From Stutzerimonas stutzeri (lineage in GTDB: Bacteria; Pseudomonadota; Gammaproteobacteria; Pseudomonadales; Pseudomonadaceae), in contig DDVX01000015.1 in NCBI GenBank assembly GCA_002345575.1, positions 150,166 through 214,165 on the forward strand: a DNA stretch of 64,000 nucleotides, read 5' to 3'. The number at the start of each line of letters is the position of its first letter. Within the stretch, counting starts at the first letter, position 1. The position numbers and the translations under genes are program-made. Below the pieces are notes generated by a model that was not told the DNA's origin, did no database searches, and saw nothing but the letters and a program-made list of their open reading frames with translations. This document shows positions 8,556-16,585 of this stretch, piece after piece.

Positions 8556-9013
8556 GAAAGCGATATTAACCACGCCTCCAGAGTCACTTCAGGCCTTCGT
8601 TCATGCCGCTAGCTGCGGCCCGCTAAGTGCCGCAGCTCGGCGGTTGGGCAAGAGCCAAGTTGACTTTCAGCGAAGCAGTTGCACGCCTGGAGCTCGACTT
8701 AGGCGTCCAACTGTTCGAACGCTGCCCTCGCCAGCTGCTATTGAGCGAAGCCGGTGCCAACCTGTTGATTTATGCCACGGAGGTGCTAGCTGCCAGCAAC
8801 TGTCTGATGCGCCACGCCGCACGCTGCTGGAAATGGCAGGGCTTGGCTTCGGTTAGGCAGCTCTGCCGCGCAACTGTTAACAAGTTACAACGCAAGGCAG
8901 TTGCAAGAGCTGCAACTGCCCGGTTGGCCCAAGCACGTCCCGGTCGGCTTGGCCTGGTCACGTCAACACGAACTGCGGCCTTGCTGCTCGACCGCCTGCT
9001 CGAAAGGGCCTGA
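8556..9013 (+). pseudogene. LysR-type regulator remnant divergent from the PACE gene
   Basis: Three reading frames together give pieces of one LysR protein. The helix-turn-helix begins in one frame (ESLQAFVHAASCGPLSAAA, RRLGKSQ, about 8574-8660) and continues after a one-base shift in another (FSEAVARLELDLGVQLFER, then SEAGANLLIYATEVLAAS, to about 8850). The central effector domain is missing. The C-terminal tail returns as LQELQLPGWPKHVPVGLAWS, and another frame change leads to LLLDRLLERA and the stop at 9013. So it has at least two frameshifts and an internal deletion of some 450 bases or more. It was probably the dedicated regulator of the adjacent efflux gene. Confidence 0.75.
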
Positions 9014-9076
9014 GCGGCCGCCGAGGCAGCGCCAGCTTGGTGCGCCCATGGATGATGCAGGGCGCTCGACAGCCAG

Positions 9077-10063
9077 TTAGAGCAGTTCTTCGCGCAGCTG
9101 CTCAGCGGATTTGATCGACAGCAGTCCCGGCGCCACGTCGAATGCCGTTTTCGCCCCGAACTGGCCCTGCTCATTCAGCCGGTAAGCCGCGCGTGCATAA
9201 GCCACCAGTACGCTAGCAGTGAATTCGGGGTTGCTTTCCAGCTGCAGCGAGTACTCAACAACCTGGGTGTGCGCTTCGCTGGTGTTGCCACTGCGGATCA
9301 CGAAACCGCCGTGGGGCATGCGCTGGTGATCGCGACGCAATTGCTCTTCGCTGATGAAATTAACCGTGGTGTCGTAGTCGGCGAAGTAGTTGGGCATGGT
9401 CACGATGGCCTGCTCCACAGCTGTCGCATCAGCACCTTCGGCCAGCACTACATAACATTCGCGTGTGTGCTTTTCGCGGGTGCTTAATTCGGGACGTGTG
9501 CCGCTGCGTACGCGATCGATGGCGACCGGCGAAGGCAGCGTGTACTGCACACCGGCCTTGACGCCCGGCACTCGGCGTACGGCATCGGAATGGCCTTGGC
9601 TCAGTCCCTTGCCCCAGAAGGTATAGGTCACGCCATCGGGCAACAGCGCTTCGCCGTAAAGACGGTTGATGGAGAACATCCCAGGGTCCCAGCCAATGGA
9701 GATCAGGGCCGTCTTGCCATTGGTTCGAGCCGGCTCATCTACCGAGGCGAAGTATTCGGGAATGCGGGCGTGGGTATCGAAGCTGTCCACGGTATTGAAC
9801 ATCGCTGCCAACTGCGGCCCCTGCTTGGGCAAGTCGTCCTTGGAGCCGCCGCAGAGGATCAGCACGTCGATGGCCTCGCGATGCTCGGGCAGCGTATCTA
9901 TGGCATAGACCGGTGTGCCAGCCTCCAGCGGAGTCAGGTCGGCAGGCGCGCGGCGGGTGAAGATACCTACCAGCGTCATGTCCGGGTTCTTGCCGATGGC
10001 GGCTTCGACGCCTCGCCCGAGGTTGCCGTAACCGGCGATACCAATACGAATCTGCTTGCTCAT
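9077..10063 (-). CDS. ddh: meso-Diaminopimelate D-dehydrogenase
   Basis: Ddh converts L-tetrahydrodipicolinate, ammonia and NADPH to meso-diaminopimelate in one step, bypassing the acyl-intermediate route to lysine and peptidoglycan precursor. The 328-aa product starts with a Rossmann fingerprint (IRIGIAGYGNLGRGVEAAI) and contains the family regions ILCGGSKDDLPKQGP, SFDTHARIPEY, ISIGWDPGMFSINR, FWGKGLSQGHSDAVRR and PHGGFVIRSG. The ATG at 10061-10063 has AAGGAGC upstream at good spacing. The gene stands between the LysR remnant and xseA and is read opposite to xseA. The enzyme has a patchy distribution in proteobacteria, so it may be an acquisition or an extra route. Confidence 0.92.
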   Translation of the reverse strand: MSKQIRIGIAGYGNLGRGVEAAIGKNPDMTLVGIFTRRAPADLTPLEAGTPVYAIDTLPEHREAIDVLILCGGSKDDLPKQGPQLAAMFNTVDSFDTHARIPEYFASVDEPARTNGKTALISIGWDPGMFSINRLYGEALLPDGVTYTFWGKGLSQGHSDAVRRVPGVKAGVQYTLPSPVAIDRVRSGTRPELSTREKHTRECYVVLAEGADATAVEQAIVTMPNYFADYDTTVNFISEEQLRRDHQRMPHGGFVIRSGNTSEAHTQVVEYSLQLESNPEFTASVLVAYARAAYRLNEQGQFGAKTAFDVAPGLLSIKSAEQLREELL

Positions 10064-10207
10064 GAACACAGCTCCTTGGTGAATCGTGACCGTTTGCGGC
10101 GGCAGGCCGCATTTAAGAAAGGGGCGAATGGTACGGGTCTGAGCCAATTACTGCAGCCCGAGTAAGCCAAAAGAGATTTCCACCCTGCTCGCGTGCAAGG
10201 CTTTATC

Positions 10208-11593
10208 ATGGCGCCCATGCTCAAAGATCCCTTCCAGCGCCTCAATCTCGACCGCGAGGTCCTCAGCGTCAGCCAGCTCAACGGACGGGCTCGACTGCTG
10301 CTCGAAGACGTGTTCGCTCAGGTCTGGGTCGAAGGCGAGATATCCAATCTCGCCCGCCCCGCTTCCGGCCACGTCTATTTCACCCTCAAGGACAAGAACG
10401 CCCAGGTACGCTGTGCGCTGTTCAGGCAGAACGCCCTGCGTGTGCGCCAGGCGCTGCGCGACGGGCTGGCGGTCAAGGTGCGCGGCAAGGTTTCGCTGTT
10501 CGAAGGTCGCGGCGATTATCAGCTCATTCTCGACTTGCTGGAGCCGGCCGGTGATGGTGCGCTGCGTCTAGCCTTCGAGGCACTGAAGGAAAAGCTCGAC
10601 GCCGAGGGCCTGTTCGACGCCGCCAGCAAACGCGCCCTGCCCGCTCACCCACAGCGCATCGGTATCGTCAGCTCGCCGACTGGAGCGGTGATACGCGACA
10701 TCATCTCGGTCTTTGCCCGGCGCGCGCCCCATGTGGCACTGACACTGGTGCCCACCGCCGTTCAGGGGCGCGAAGCAACGGCGCAGATCGTTCGTGCCCT
10801 GGAGCTGGCCGACCGCGGTGGTTTCGATGCATTGATCCTCGCCCGCGGCGGCGGCTCTCTTGAAGACCTATGGTGTTTCAACGAAGAAGCTGTCGCCCGC
10901 GCGGTCGCTGCCTGCCAGACGCCGATCATCAGCGCCGTAGGCCACGAGACTGACGTTTCCATTGCCGATTTCGTCGCCGATGTGCGTGCGCCAACGCCCT
11001 CCGCCGCTGCTGAACTACTGGCACCCAGCAGCGCGGATATCCGTCAGCGTCTGGACGGCTTGCGTCAGCGTCTGCTCTTGCGCATGCGCGAGCGGCTGCA
11101 GCGTGAGCGCGCTCACCTCGACGGTCTGACCCGACGTCTGCGCCACCCCGGGGAGCGCTTGCAGCAACAGGCTCAACGCATCGATGATCTGGAGCAACGT
11201 CTGCTGCGCGCTATCGATCGCCGCCTCTGTGCGGGACAGGAGCGCCTGGCCAGGCTCGATACCCGGCTCGGCGCGCAACATCCCGGGCGCGCACTGGCCA
11301 TGTTGCGCCAGCGCCTGGAGCATCTGTCCGCGCGCATGCCGCGCGCTATGCAGGAGCGCTTGAATAGCCGTCGCCAGCAACTGCTGGGGCTGGCGCAGAC
11401 GCTGAATGTCGTTAGCCCGCTGGCAACCCTGTCACGGGGTTACAGCATCCTGATTGATGAGCGTGGACAGGCAATTCGCGCGGCCAGTCAGACGCAACCC
11501 GGTCAGCGCCTCAAAGCACGCCTGGGCGACGGCGAACTGCTGGTACGCGTCGAGGACAACCACCTGGAACCGGTCACACTCCCTCTGCTTTAA
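10208..11593 (+). CDS. xseA: Exodeoxyribonuclease VII large subunit
   Basis: XseA with the small subunit XseB degrades single-stranded DNA to short oligonucleotides. The 461-aa product has the N-terminal OB fold (FAQVWVEGEISNLARPASGH), the catalytic core (GIVSSPTGAVIRDI; LILARGGGSLEDLWCFNEE; SAVGHETDVSIADFVADVRA), a long coiled coil rich in Arg/Leu/Gln (about residues 275-400), and the closing PLATLSRGYSIL. I start at the ATG at 10208, which has AAGG 7 bases upstream; an ATG at 10217 (MLKDPFQRL) is possible. xseB is not adjacent. A strong terminator follows. Confidence 0.96.
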   Translation: MAPMLKDPFQRLNLDREVLSVSQLNGRARLLLEDVFAQVWVEGEISNLARPASGHVYFTLKDKNAQVRCALFRQNALRVRQALRDGLAVKVRGKVSLFEGRGDYQLILDLLEPAGDGALRLAFEALKEKLDAEGLFDAASKRALPAHPQRIGIVSSPTGAVIRDIISVFARRAPHVALTLVPTAVQGREATAQIVRALELADRGGFDALILARGGGSLEDLWCFNEEAVARAVAACQTPIISAVGHETDVSIADFVADVRAPTPSAAAELLAPSSADIRQRLDGLRQRLLLRMRERLQRERAHLDGLTRRLRHPGERLQQQAQRIDDLEQRLLRAIDRRLCAGQERLARLDTRLGAQHPGRALAMLRQRLEHLSARMPRAMQERLNSRRQQLLGLAQTLNVVSPLATLSRGYSILIDERGQAIRAASQTQPGQRLKARLGDGELLVRVEDNHLEPVTLPLL

Positions 11594-11688
11594 CAAACGC
11601 CATGTTTACCGTTGTGCAATCAGACGCGCTTTTGAAGGAACAGGCTCGCCGCGGGCTTTTCCAAAGGCTTTGTGCAAGCGGGAAAGCA

Positions 11689-11716
11689 AGGCCCGACAGG
11701 AATACCTGTCGGGCCT
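11689..11716. terminator. Terminator hairpin shared by convergent xseA and the TerC/CBS gene
   Basis: AGGCCCGACAGG / CCTGTCGGGCCT, a perfect 12-bp stem with a 4-base loop, lies between two convergent genes and is followed by CGTT on the plus strand. Confidence 0.7.
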
Positions 11717-11740
11717 CGTTCAGAGCTGAAGTCTGCTGCG

Positions 11741-13306
11741 TTACGACGGCTGATCGATCCGTTTGAGCATAAGTCCCGTGACCCGCCGGTCCCTGACCTC
11801 GGTGACAAGTAGGTGCCAGTCGGCGTGCTCGACCTGATCGCCCGTCACTGGCAGGCGATCGAGCAGGCTCATCACCAGCCCGGCCAGAGTCTGGTAATCG
11901 TCGGTTGCCACCGCGCGAAAACCGAGGCGCTCGCGCAGTACCGCAAGGTTAACCGCACCATTGACACGATAACGGCCTTCCACCTGTTCGATATACGGGC
12001 CCTCCACCTCATAAGCATCAGGCAACTCACCGGCAATGGCTTCGAGGATGTCGGTCAGCGTTAGCAGGCCTTCGAAACCGCCGAACTCGTTGACCACGAA
12101 AGCGATATGGGTCGAAGCCTGGCGCATCTGCTCCAACGCGCTAAGCACCGTGCTGCTGTCGGGCAGGTTGATCGGCGCACGCACCAGGGACTCGATATCC
12201 GGCGTTTGCCCATTGAGCAGCGCTCTGAGCAATTCATTCTTGTGCACATAGCCCAGCGGTTCGTCCGGCAGGTCAGCGCGCGCCACCACCAAACGTGAAT
12301 GCGGCGAATTGAGCAGTGCGGCCTGCACGTTCTCAGCCTCATCGCCAAGGGTAATGCGGTCCACTTCCATACGGTCGGTCATCACCTTGCGGATGGACTG
12401 CTCGGCCAGGTTGAGCACGCTGCTGATCATCACCCGCTCCCGGCGGTTAAACAGCGAACCGCTATCGGCCTGATTGCCAGTCGCCACCATGTCGGCGATC
12501 TCGTCATCCAACTCGTCGGCCTCCATCTTGCCGCCTAACAGACGCAGCACCGCATGGGCGGTGCGCTCACGCAGCGGGCGGGTGCCTTGCAGGCTGCGTT
12601 TGCGACGCGAGCGGGCCAGCTGGTTGAAAAACTCGATGGTGATGGAGAAACCAATGGCCGCGTACAGGTAGCCTTTCGGGATGTGATAGCCCAGACCTTC
12701 AGCGGTGAGGCTGAAGCCGATCATCATCAAAAAGCCCAGGCAGAGCATGATTACCGTAGGCCGAGCGTTGACGAAGGCCGTCAGTGGCTTGCTCGCCAGC
12801 AGCATCAGGGTCATGGAGATGATCACCGCGATCATCATCACCTGCAGGTGTTCCACCATACCCACTGCAGTGATCACCGCATCGAGCGAGAACACCGCAT
12901 CCAGCACGATGATCTGCGCCACTACCGGCCAGAAACGTGCATAGGCCTTGCTGCCGCTTTGCTGGTGCATGCGCCCTTCGAGACGCTCGTGCAGCTCCAT
13001 GGTGGCTTTGAACAGCAGGAACAGACCGCCGCCAAGCATGATCAGGTCGCGCCCGGAGAAGCTCTTGCCGAAGAGTTCGATCAACGGATTGGTTAGCGTC
13101 ACCAGCCAGGCGATGCTCGCCAGCAAGCCCAGGCGCATCACCAACGCAAGGCTCAGGCCGATTACTCGCGCACGGTCACGCTGCTCGGGCGGTAGCTTGT
13201 CCGCGAGAATGGCGATGAAGACCAGGTTGTCGATGCCCAGGACGATTTCGAGAATGATCAGGGTGAGAAGGCCTAGCCAGGCCGTGGGATCAGCAATCCA
13301 TTCCAT
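11741..13306 (-). CDS. TerC-family membrane protein with CBS pair and CorC/HlyC domain
   Basis: The product is 521 aa. The N-terminal about 240 residues form a TerC integral-membrane domain (WLGLLTLIILEIVLGIDNL; DAVFSLDAVITAVGM), whose acidic membrane residues are linked to metal-ion handling, mostly Mn2+. A cytosolic CBS pair follows (about 310-430; VMTDRMEVDRITL, FVVNEFGGFEGLLTLTDIL), then a CorC/HlyC transporter-associated domain (YRVNGAVNLAVLRERLG ... RVTGLMLKRI). This architecture is that of E. coli YoaE/YegH. Substrate unproven; metal export at the inner membrane is the best inference. It converges on xseA. Confidence 0.9.
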   Translation of the reverse strand: MEWIADPTAWLGLLTLIILEIVLGIDNLVFIAILADKLPPEQRDRARVIGLSLALVMRLGLLASIAWLVTLTNPLIELFGKSFSGRDLIMLGGGLFLLFKATMELHERLEGRMHQQSGSKAYARFWPVVAQIIVLDAVFSLDAVITAVGMVEHLQVMMIAVIISMTLMLLASKPLTAFVNARPTVIMLCLGFLMMIGFSLTAEGLGYHIPKGYLYAAIGFSITIEFFNQLARSRRKRSLQGTRPLRERTAHAVLRLLGGKMEADELDDEIADMVATGNQADSGSLFNRRERVMISSVLNLAEQSIRKVMTDRMEVDRITLGDEAENVQAALLNSPHSRLVVARADLPDEPLGYVHKNELLRALLNGQTPDIESLVRAPINLPDSSTVLSALEQMRQASTHIAFVVNEFGGFEGLLTLTDILEAIAGELPDAYEVEGPYIEQVEGRYRVNGAVNLAVLRERLGFRAVATDDYQTLAGLVMSLLDRLPVTGDQVEHADWHLLVTEVRDRRVTGLMLKRIDQPS

Positions 13307-13619
13307 ATTTGCGGCCTCCGCTAGGCAGCTTATATGGCGTAGCGCAAAGCGTGCGCAGTGGGAAGATGGAGAATGGAATGCCTGCAGAGCAGTAGCTGAA
13401 AAGTGCCGCGCTTGTCAGGACCGACGAGCGCGGCTGGGTACAGGGGATGTTCATGAAACCCTTGCTAGTGGAATAGGGACGCAGAGATTAATAGTGATTA
13501 CCGGGCGAGTCACCACGGATTCTTTACCAGTGTTTTCCAATACGCCCAACGGGCCATGCCCCTTTCCTCCTCCTGCGGTTTACGCGAGGATGAGCCGTCC
13601 TGTTCAAGCGGAACCGCTC
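13307..13619. other. Divergent promoter region, TerC/CBS gene and M23 peptidase
   Basis: These 313 bases lie between two divergently read genes. A long open frame running into the peptidase from 12948 covers it, but its translation here is arginine/serine-rich antisense sequence and not protein-like. I see no repeat or hairpin of note and cannot place promoters with confidence. Confidence 0.5.
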
Positions 13620-14444
13620 ATGCCACGCGTCATTGTTTTCCTGCTTTCACTCGCAATCAGCCTTCCCGTCCATGCCGAGGGTTTTATCACTCGCCTGCTG
13701 AACAAGCCCGTACCCGGCGGTGTGGCCGTGGTCGAGCTGGGCAACGGCGCCACGCCACCGCAGGTGCGCTATCAGGACAAACCGGCGCTGGTGATCCGCG
13801 AAGACGGCCAGCGCTGGATAGCAATCCTCGGTATTCCGCTTACGGTCAAACCCGGCCAGCAGCAGGTGTATGTCGACGGCAGCCCGCGCCGCTTTCAGGT
13901 CCAGCCGCGCGAATACCGCGCCCAGCACATCACCCTGAAGAACCAGCGCCAGGTCAACCCGAACCCCGACGATCTCAAACGCATCGAGCGCGAACTGTCC
14001 GAGCAGACGTCTGCCTATCGCCAGTTCAGCCCCAACCAGCCCAGCAACCTGCTGTTCGACAAACCTGTTGATGGCCCGCTCTCGTCCCCATTCGGACTGC
14101 GCCGCTTCTTCAATGGCGAGGAGCGCAACCCTCATTCCGGGCTGGATTTCGCCGCCAAAGCCGGCACACCGATCAAGTCACCGGCGGCAGGACGGGTGAT
14201 TCTTACCGGCGACTATTTCTTCAACGGCAAGACGGTTTTCCTCGACCACGGCCAGGGGCTGATCAGCATGTTTTGCCACCTGTCGGCCATCGACGTAAAA
14301 GTCGGCGATCAGCTGGGGCGTGGCGACATCCTTGGCAAGGTAGGTGCAACCGGCCGCGCCACGGGACCGCACCTGCACTGGAACGTGAGCCTCAACGATG
14401 CCCGCATCGACCCATCGATATTCATCGGCGCGTTCAAGCACTGA
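13620..14444 (+). CDS. Periplasmic M23 family metallopeptidase
   Basis: The product (274 aa) starts with a signal peptide (MPRVIVFLLSLAISLPVHA, cleavage before EGF). A beta-rich N-terminal domain of about 130 residues precedes the LytM/M23 zinc peptidase domain: GPLSSPFGLRRFF, the first zinc ligands in HSGLDFAAKAGTPI, and the closing HxH in GRATGPHLHWNV. Such enzymes cleave peptidoglycan cross-links in the periplasm. All zinc and catalytic residues are present, so it should be active, unlike degenerate EnvC/NlpD activators. The ATG at 13620 follows GGAAC at close range and is the only start that gives a signal peptide. Confidence 0.92.
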   Translation: MPRVIVFLLSLAISLPVHAEGFITRLLNKPVPGGVAVVELGNGATPPQVRYQDKPALVIREDGQRWIAILGIPLTVKPGQQQVYVDGSPRRFQVQPREYRAQHITLKNQRQVNPNPDDLKRIERELSEQTSAYRQFSPNQPSNLLFDKPVDGPLSSPFGLRRFFNGEERNPHSGLDFAAKAGTPIKSPAAGRVILTGDYFFNGKTVFLDHGQGLISMFCHLSAIDVKVGDQLGRGDILGKVGATGRATGPHLHWNVSLNDARIDPSIFIGAFKH

Positions 14445-14477
14445 TTCAGTCTTAAGATAACAACAAGGAAAATACCC

Positions 14478-15020
14478 ATGCGCATCAAAGCCACCCAATC
14501 CACGCTGCTTATCGTCGACATTCAGGAGCGGCTGCTACCGGCGATTCTCGACGGCGAAAGCATGATTGAGAACACCTCCTGGCTGCAGCAGATCGCCCGA
14601 CGGATGAACGTACCGACCCTGATTACCGAGCAGTACAGCAAGGGCCTGGGCGCGACGGTGCCGGTCCTTCGCGAGGGCGTCGAAGCCGATGCGATCCTGG
14701 AAAAGATGGATTTTTCAGCCGCCGCAGATGGCGAACTTTTCAAGCGCCCCGGCGGCGAGCGACAGCAGTTCGTGGTGTGCGGCTGCGAAACCCACGTCTG
14801 CGTGATGCAGACCGTGCTCGATCTGCTGGAGCGCGGCAATCAGGTATTCGTCGTTGAGGAAGCGGTCAGCTCCCGCCGCGCCTCGGACAAAGCTCTGGCC
14901 CTGGCCCGCATGCGCCAGGCGGGTGCCAAGATCGTATCGCGAGAAATGGTCGCGTTTGAATGGATGGAGCGCGCAGGTACGGACCTGTTCAGAAGCATCA
15001 GCCGCGAATTCATTCGCTGA
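14478..15020 (+). CDS. Isochorismatase-like cysteine hydrolase
   Basis: This 180-aa protein has the catalytic Asp in LLIVDIQERL (Asp14), the conserved Lys of the triad around residue 76 (ILEKMDFSAA), and the nucleophile motif VVCGCETHVCVMQT, with the catalytic Cys at about residue 109. That triad and length match single-domain YcaC-like cysteine hydrolases. The substrate is not known; it is not a siderophore enzyme by context. A purine-rich ribosome binding site (AAGGAAA) precedes the ATG. It follows the M23 gene by 33 bases and may be cotranscribed. Confidence 0.87.
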   Translation: MRIKATQSTLLIVDIQERLLPAILDGESMIENTSWLQQIARRMNVPTLITEQYSKGLGATVPVLREGVEADAILEKMDFSAAADGELFKRPGGERQQFVVCGCETHVCVMQTVLDLLERGNQVFVVEEAVSSRRASDKALALARMRQAGAKIVSREMVAFEWMERAGTDLFRSISREFIR

Positions 15021-15124
15021 GCCTGAATTTTTTCGCTGCTCCGTTTGGGACTGTCTGGTGGATTTGTTAAGGTCCGCCACCTTGCGGCACGTTCTGCCAC
15101 ATCGAGAACCGAACGGAGTAACAA

Positions 15125-16408
15125 ATGACTGACGAGTTTGCCGGCTGGCTGGAGTGGCTAAGAGCCCACCCTGAACTGCAGACACTGGTCGCCTGTACGG
15201 CGCTGATCTTTGCTGCCTGGCTGTCCAACTGGGTAGTCAAACGCATCTTGGTGCGTGGCCTTTACAGCCTGCTACGCCATGCACGTGATGCGCAGCTGCA
15301 GGACTTCGGAGTCATCAAGCGGTTGTCCAATATCGTCCCAGCGCTAGTGCTGTCGATTGGCGTCAACGCGGTTCCAGGGCTGCCGGAAGCGGCCGTGACG
15401 GTGGTGAAGAACGTCTGCGGTGGCTTTATCGTCCTGACCATTGCACTCGCCCTGGCTGCAGTGCTGGACATCATCAATCTGCTCTATCAGCGGCGTGCCG
15501 ACGCCCACCTGCACCCTATCAAGGGCTATCTGCAGGTGGTAAAGATCGTGCTCTACGCCATAGCCACCATCCTCATCATTGCGACCCTTATCGATCGGTC
15601 GCCGCTGATTCTGCTATCCGGCCTCGGCGCCATGGCCGCAGTGTTGATGTTGATCTTCCAGGACACTCTGCTGTCGCTGGTAGCCAGCGTCCAAATCTCT
15701 TCCAACGACCTGATCCGCGTCGGCGACTGGGTAGAGATGCCGCAGCTCAATGCAGATGGCGACGTGATCGACATTGCTCTGCACACGGTCAAGATCCAGA
15801 ACTGGGACAAGACGATCACCAGCATTCCCACCAAGCGCTTCATCACCGATTCGTTCAAGAACTGGCGCGGCATGCAGGAAAGCGGCGGTCGACGGATCAA
15901 GCGAGCGATTTACCTGGATCAACAGAGCGTGCATTTCCTTGATGCTGAGGAGCGCAAGCATCTGTACCGCTTCAACCTGCTGGAGGAATACCTAACGGAG
16001 AAGCGCAAGGAAATCGATGCCTGGAACGAGAAGCTCGCCGAGCGTGGCCAGGAACCGGTCAACACCCGTCGGGTCACCAACATCGGCACCTTCAGGGCCT
16101 ATGTCGAGCGCTACCTGCGCAGCCATCCGGGCATCCACCAGAACATGACCTTCATCGTGCGCCAGCTGGCCCCCACCGCAGACGGTCTGCCTCTGGAAAT
16201 CTACTGTTTCACCAACACCGTGGCTTGGGTGCAATACGAGGCGATCCAGTCGGACGTCTTCGATCACCTGCTGGCGATCTTGCCTGAGTTTGGGTTGCGC
16301 GTATTCCAACACCCCAGCGGGGCCGATATGCGCTCCTGGTGCGAAGGCCTTGAAACGCGTGGCGAACCCTCGCTGCCTCGCCTGGAATCTGAGCAGGCGC
16401 CGGTCTGA
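15125..16408 (+). CDS. Mechanosensitive ion channel, YbdG/MscM type
   Basis: The 427-aa product has about five transmembrane segments in the first 190 residues and then the MscS pore and beta domain: LLSGLGAMAAVLMLIFQDTL, SSNDLIRVGDWVEMPQLNADG and SIPTKRFITDSFKNW. A long insertion and C-terminal domain (about 250-400) are typical of the YbdG group, which opens at low membrane tension during osmotic downshock. GGAGT stands before the ATG. It has no close operon partner. Confidence 0.9.
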   Translation: MTDEFAGWLEWLRAHPELQTLVACTALIFAAWLSNWVVKRILVRGLYSLLRHARDAQLQDFGVIKRLSNIVPALVLSIGVNAVPGLPEAAVTVVKNVCGGFIVLTIALALAAVLDIINLLYQRRADAHLHPIKGYLQVVKIVLYAIATILIIATLIDRSPLILLSGLGAMAAVLMLIFQDTLLSLVASVQISSNDLIRVGDWVEMPQLNADGDVIDIALHTVKIQNWDKTITSIPTKRFITDSFKNWRGMQESGGRRIKRAIYLDQQSVHFLDAEERKHLYRFNLLEEYLTEKRKEIDAWNEKLAERGQEPVNTRRVTNIGTFRAYVERYLRSHPGIHQNMTFIVRQLAPTADGLPLEIYCFTNTVAWVQYEAIQSDVFDHLLAILPEFGLRVFQHPSGADMRSWCEGLETRGEPSLPRLESEQAPV

Positions 16409-16427
16409 GGATCGGGCCAGTTCCAAT

Positions 16428-16544
16428 CGTAGGTTGGCGCTGAGGCACGAAGCACACAGGGCGGCCTCTGACTCTGCCCATTGCTTCATCCTTGATGCCA
16501 GCGTCGCGGGCTTCCACGTACCCGCGCTTCAGCGCCAACTTACG
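16428..16544. repeat. Inverted-repeat element after the mechanosensitive channel gene
   Basis: CGTAGGTTGGCGCTGAG (16428-16444) and TTCAGCGCCAACTTACG (16528-16544) are inverted copies with two mismatches. They enclose about 83 bases with no coding potential. The element lies between convergent genes. The GTAGGTTGGCGCTGA end is reminiscent of dispersed intergenic repeats I know from P. stutzeri-like genomes (recollection, not checked). Confidence 0.6.
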
Positions 16545-16550
16545 TCCGGA

Positions 16551-16569
16551 GCGGGAATTGCTCCCGCTT
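16551..16569. terminator. Terminator-like hairpin between channel gene and copper receptor gene
   Basis: AGCGGGA and TCCCGCT form a 7-bp stem around a short loop just before the stop codon of the minus-strand receptor gene. It lacks a strong T-tract, so its role as terminator is tentative. Confidence 0.45.
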
Positions 16570-16585
16570 CCTTACCATCATCGAA

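Noticed and set aside
12948..13619. Long N-terminal extension of the M23 peptidase frame
   Set aside because: It overlaps the TerC/CBS gene in antisense, is Arg/Ser-rich, and would bury the clear signal peptide that starts at 13620.
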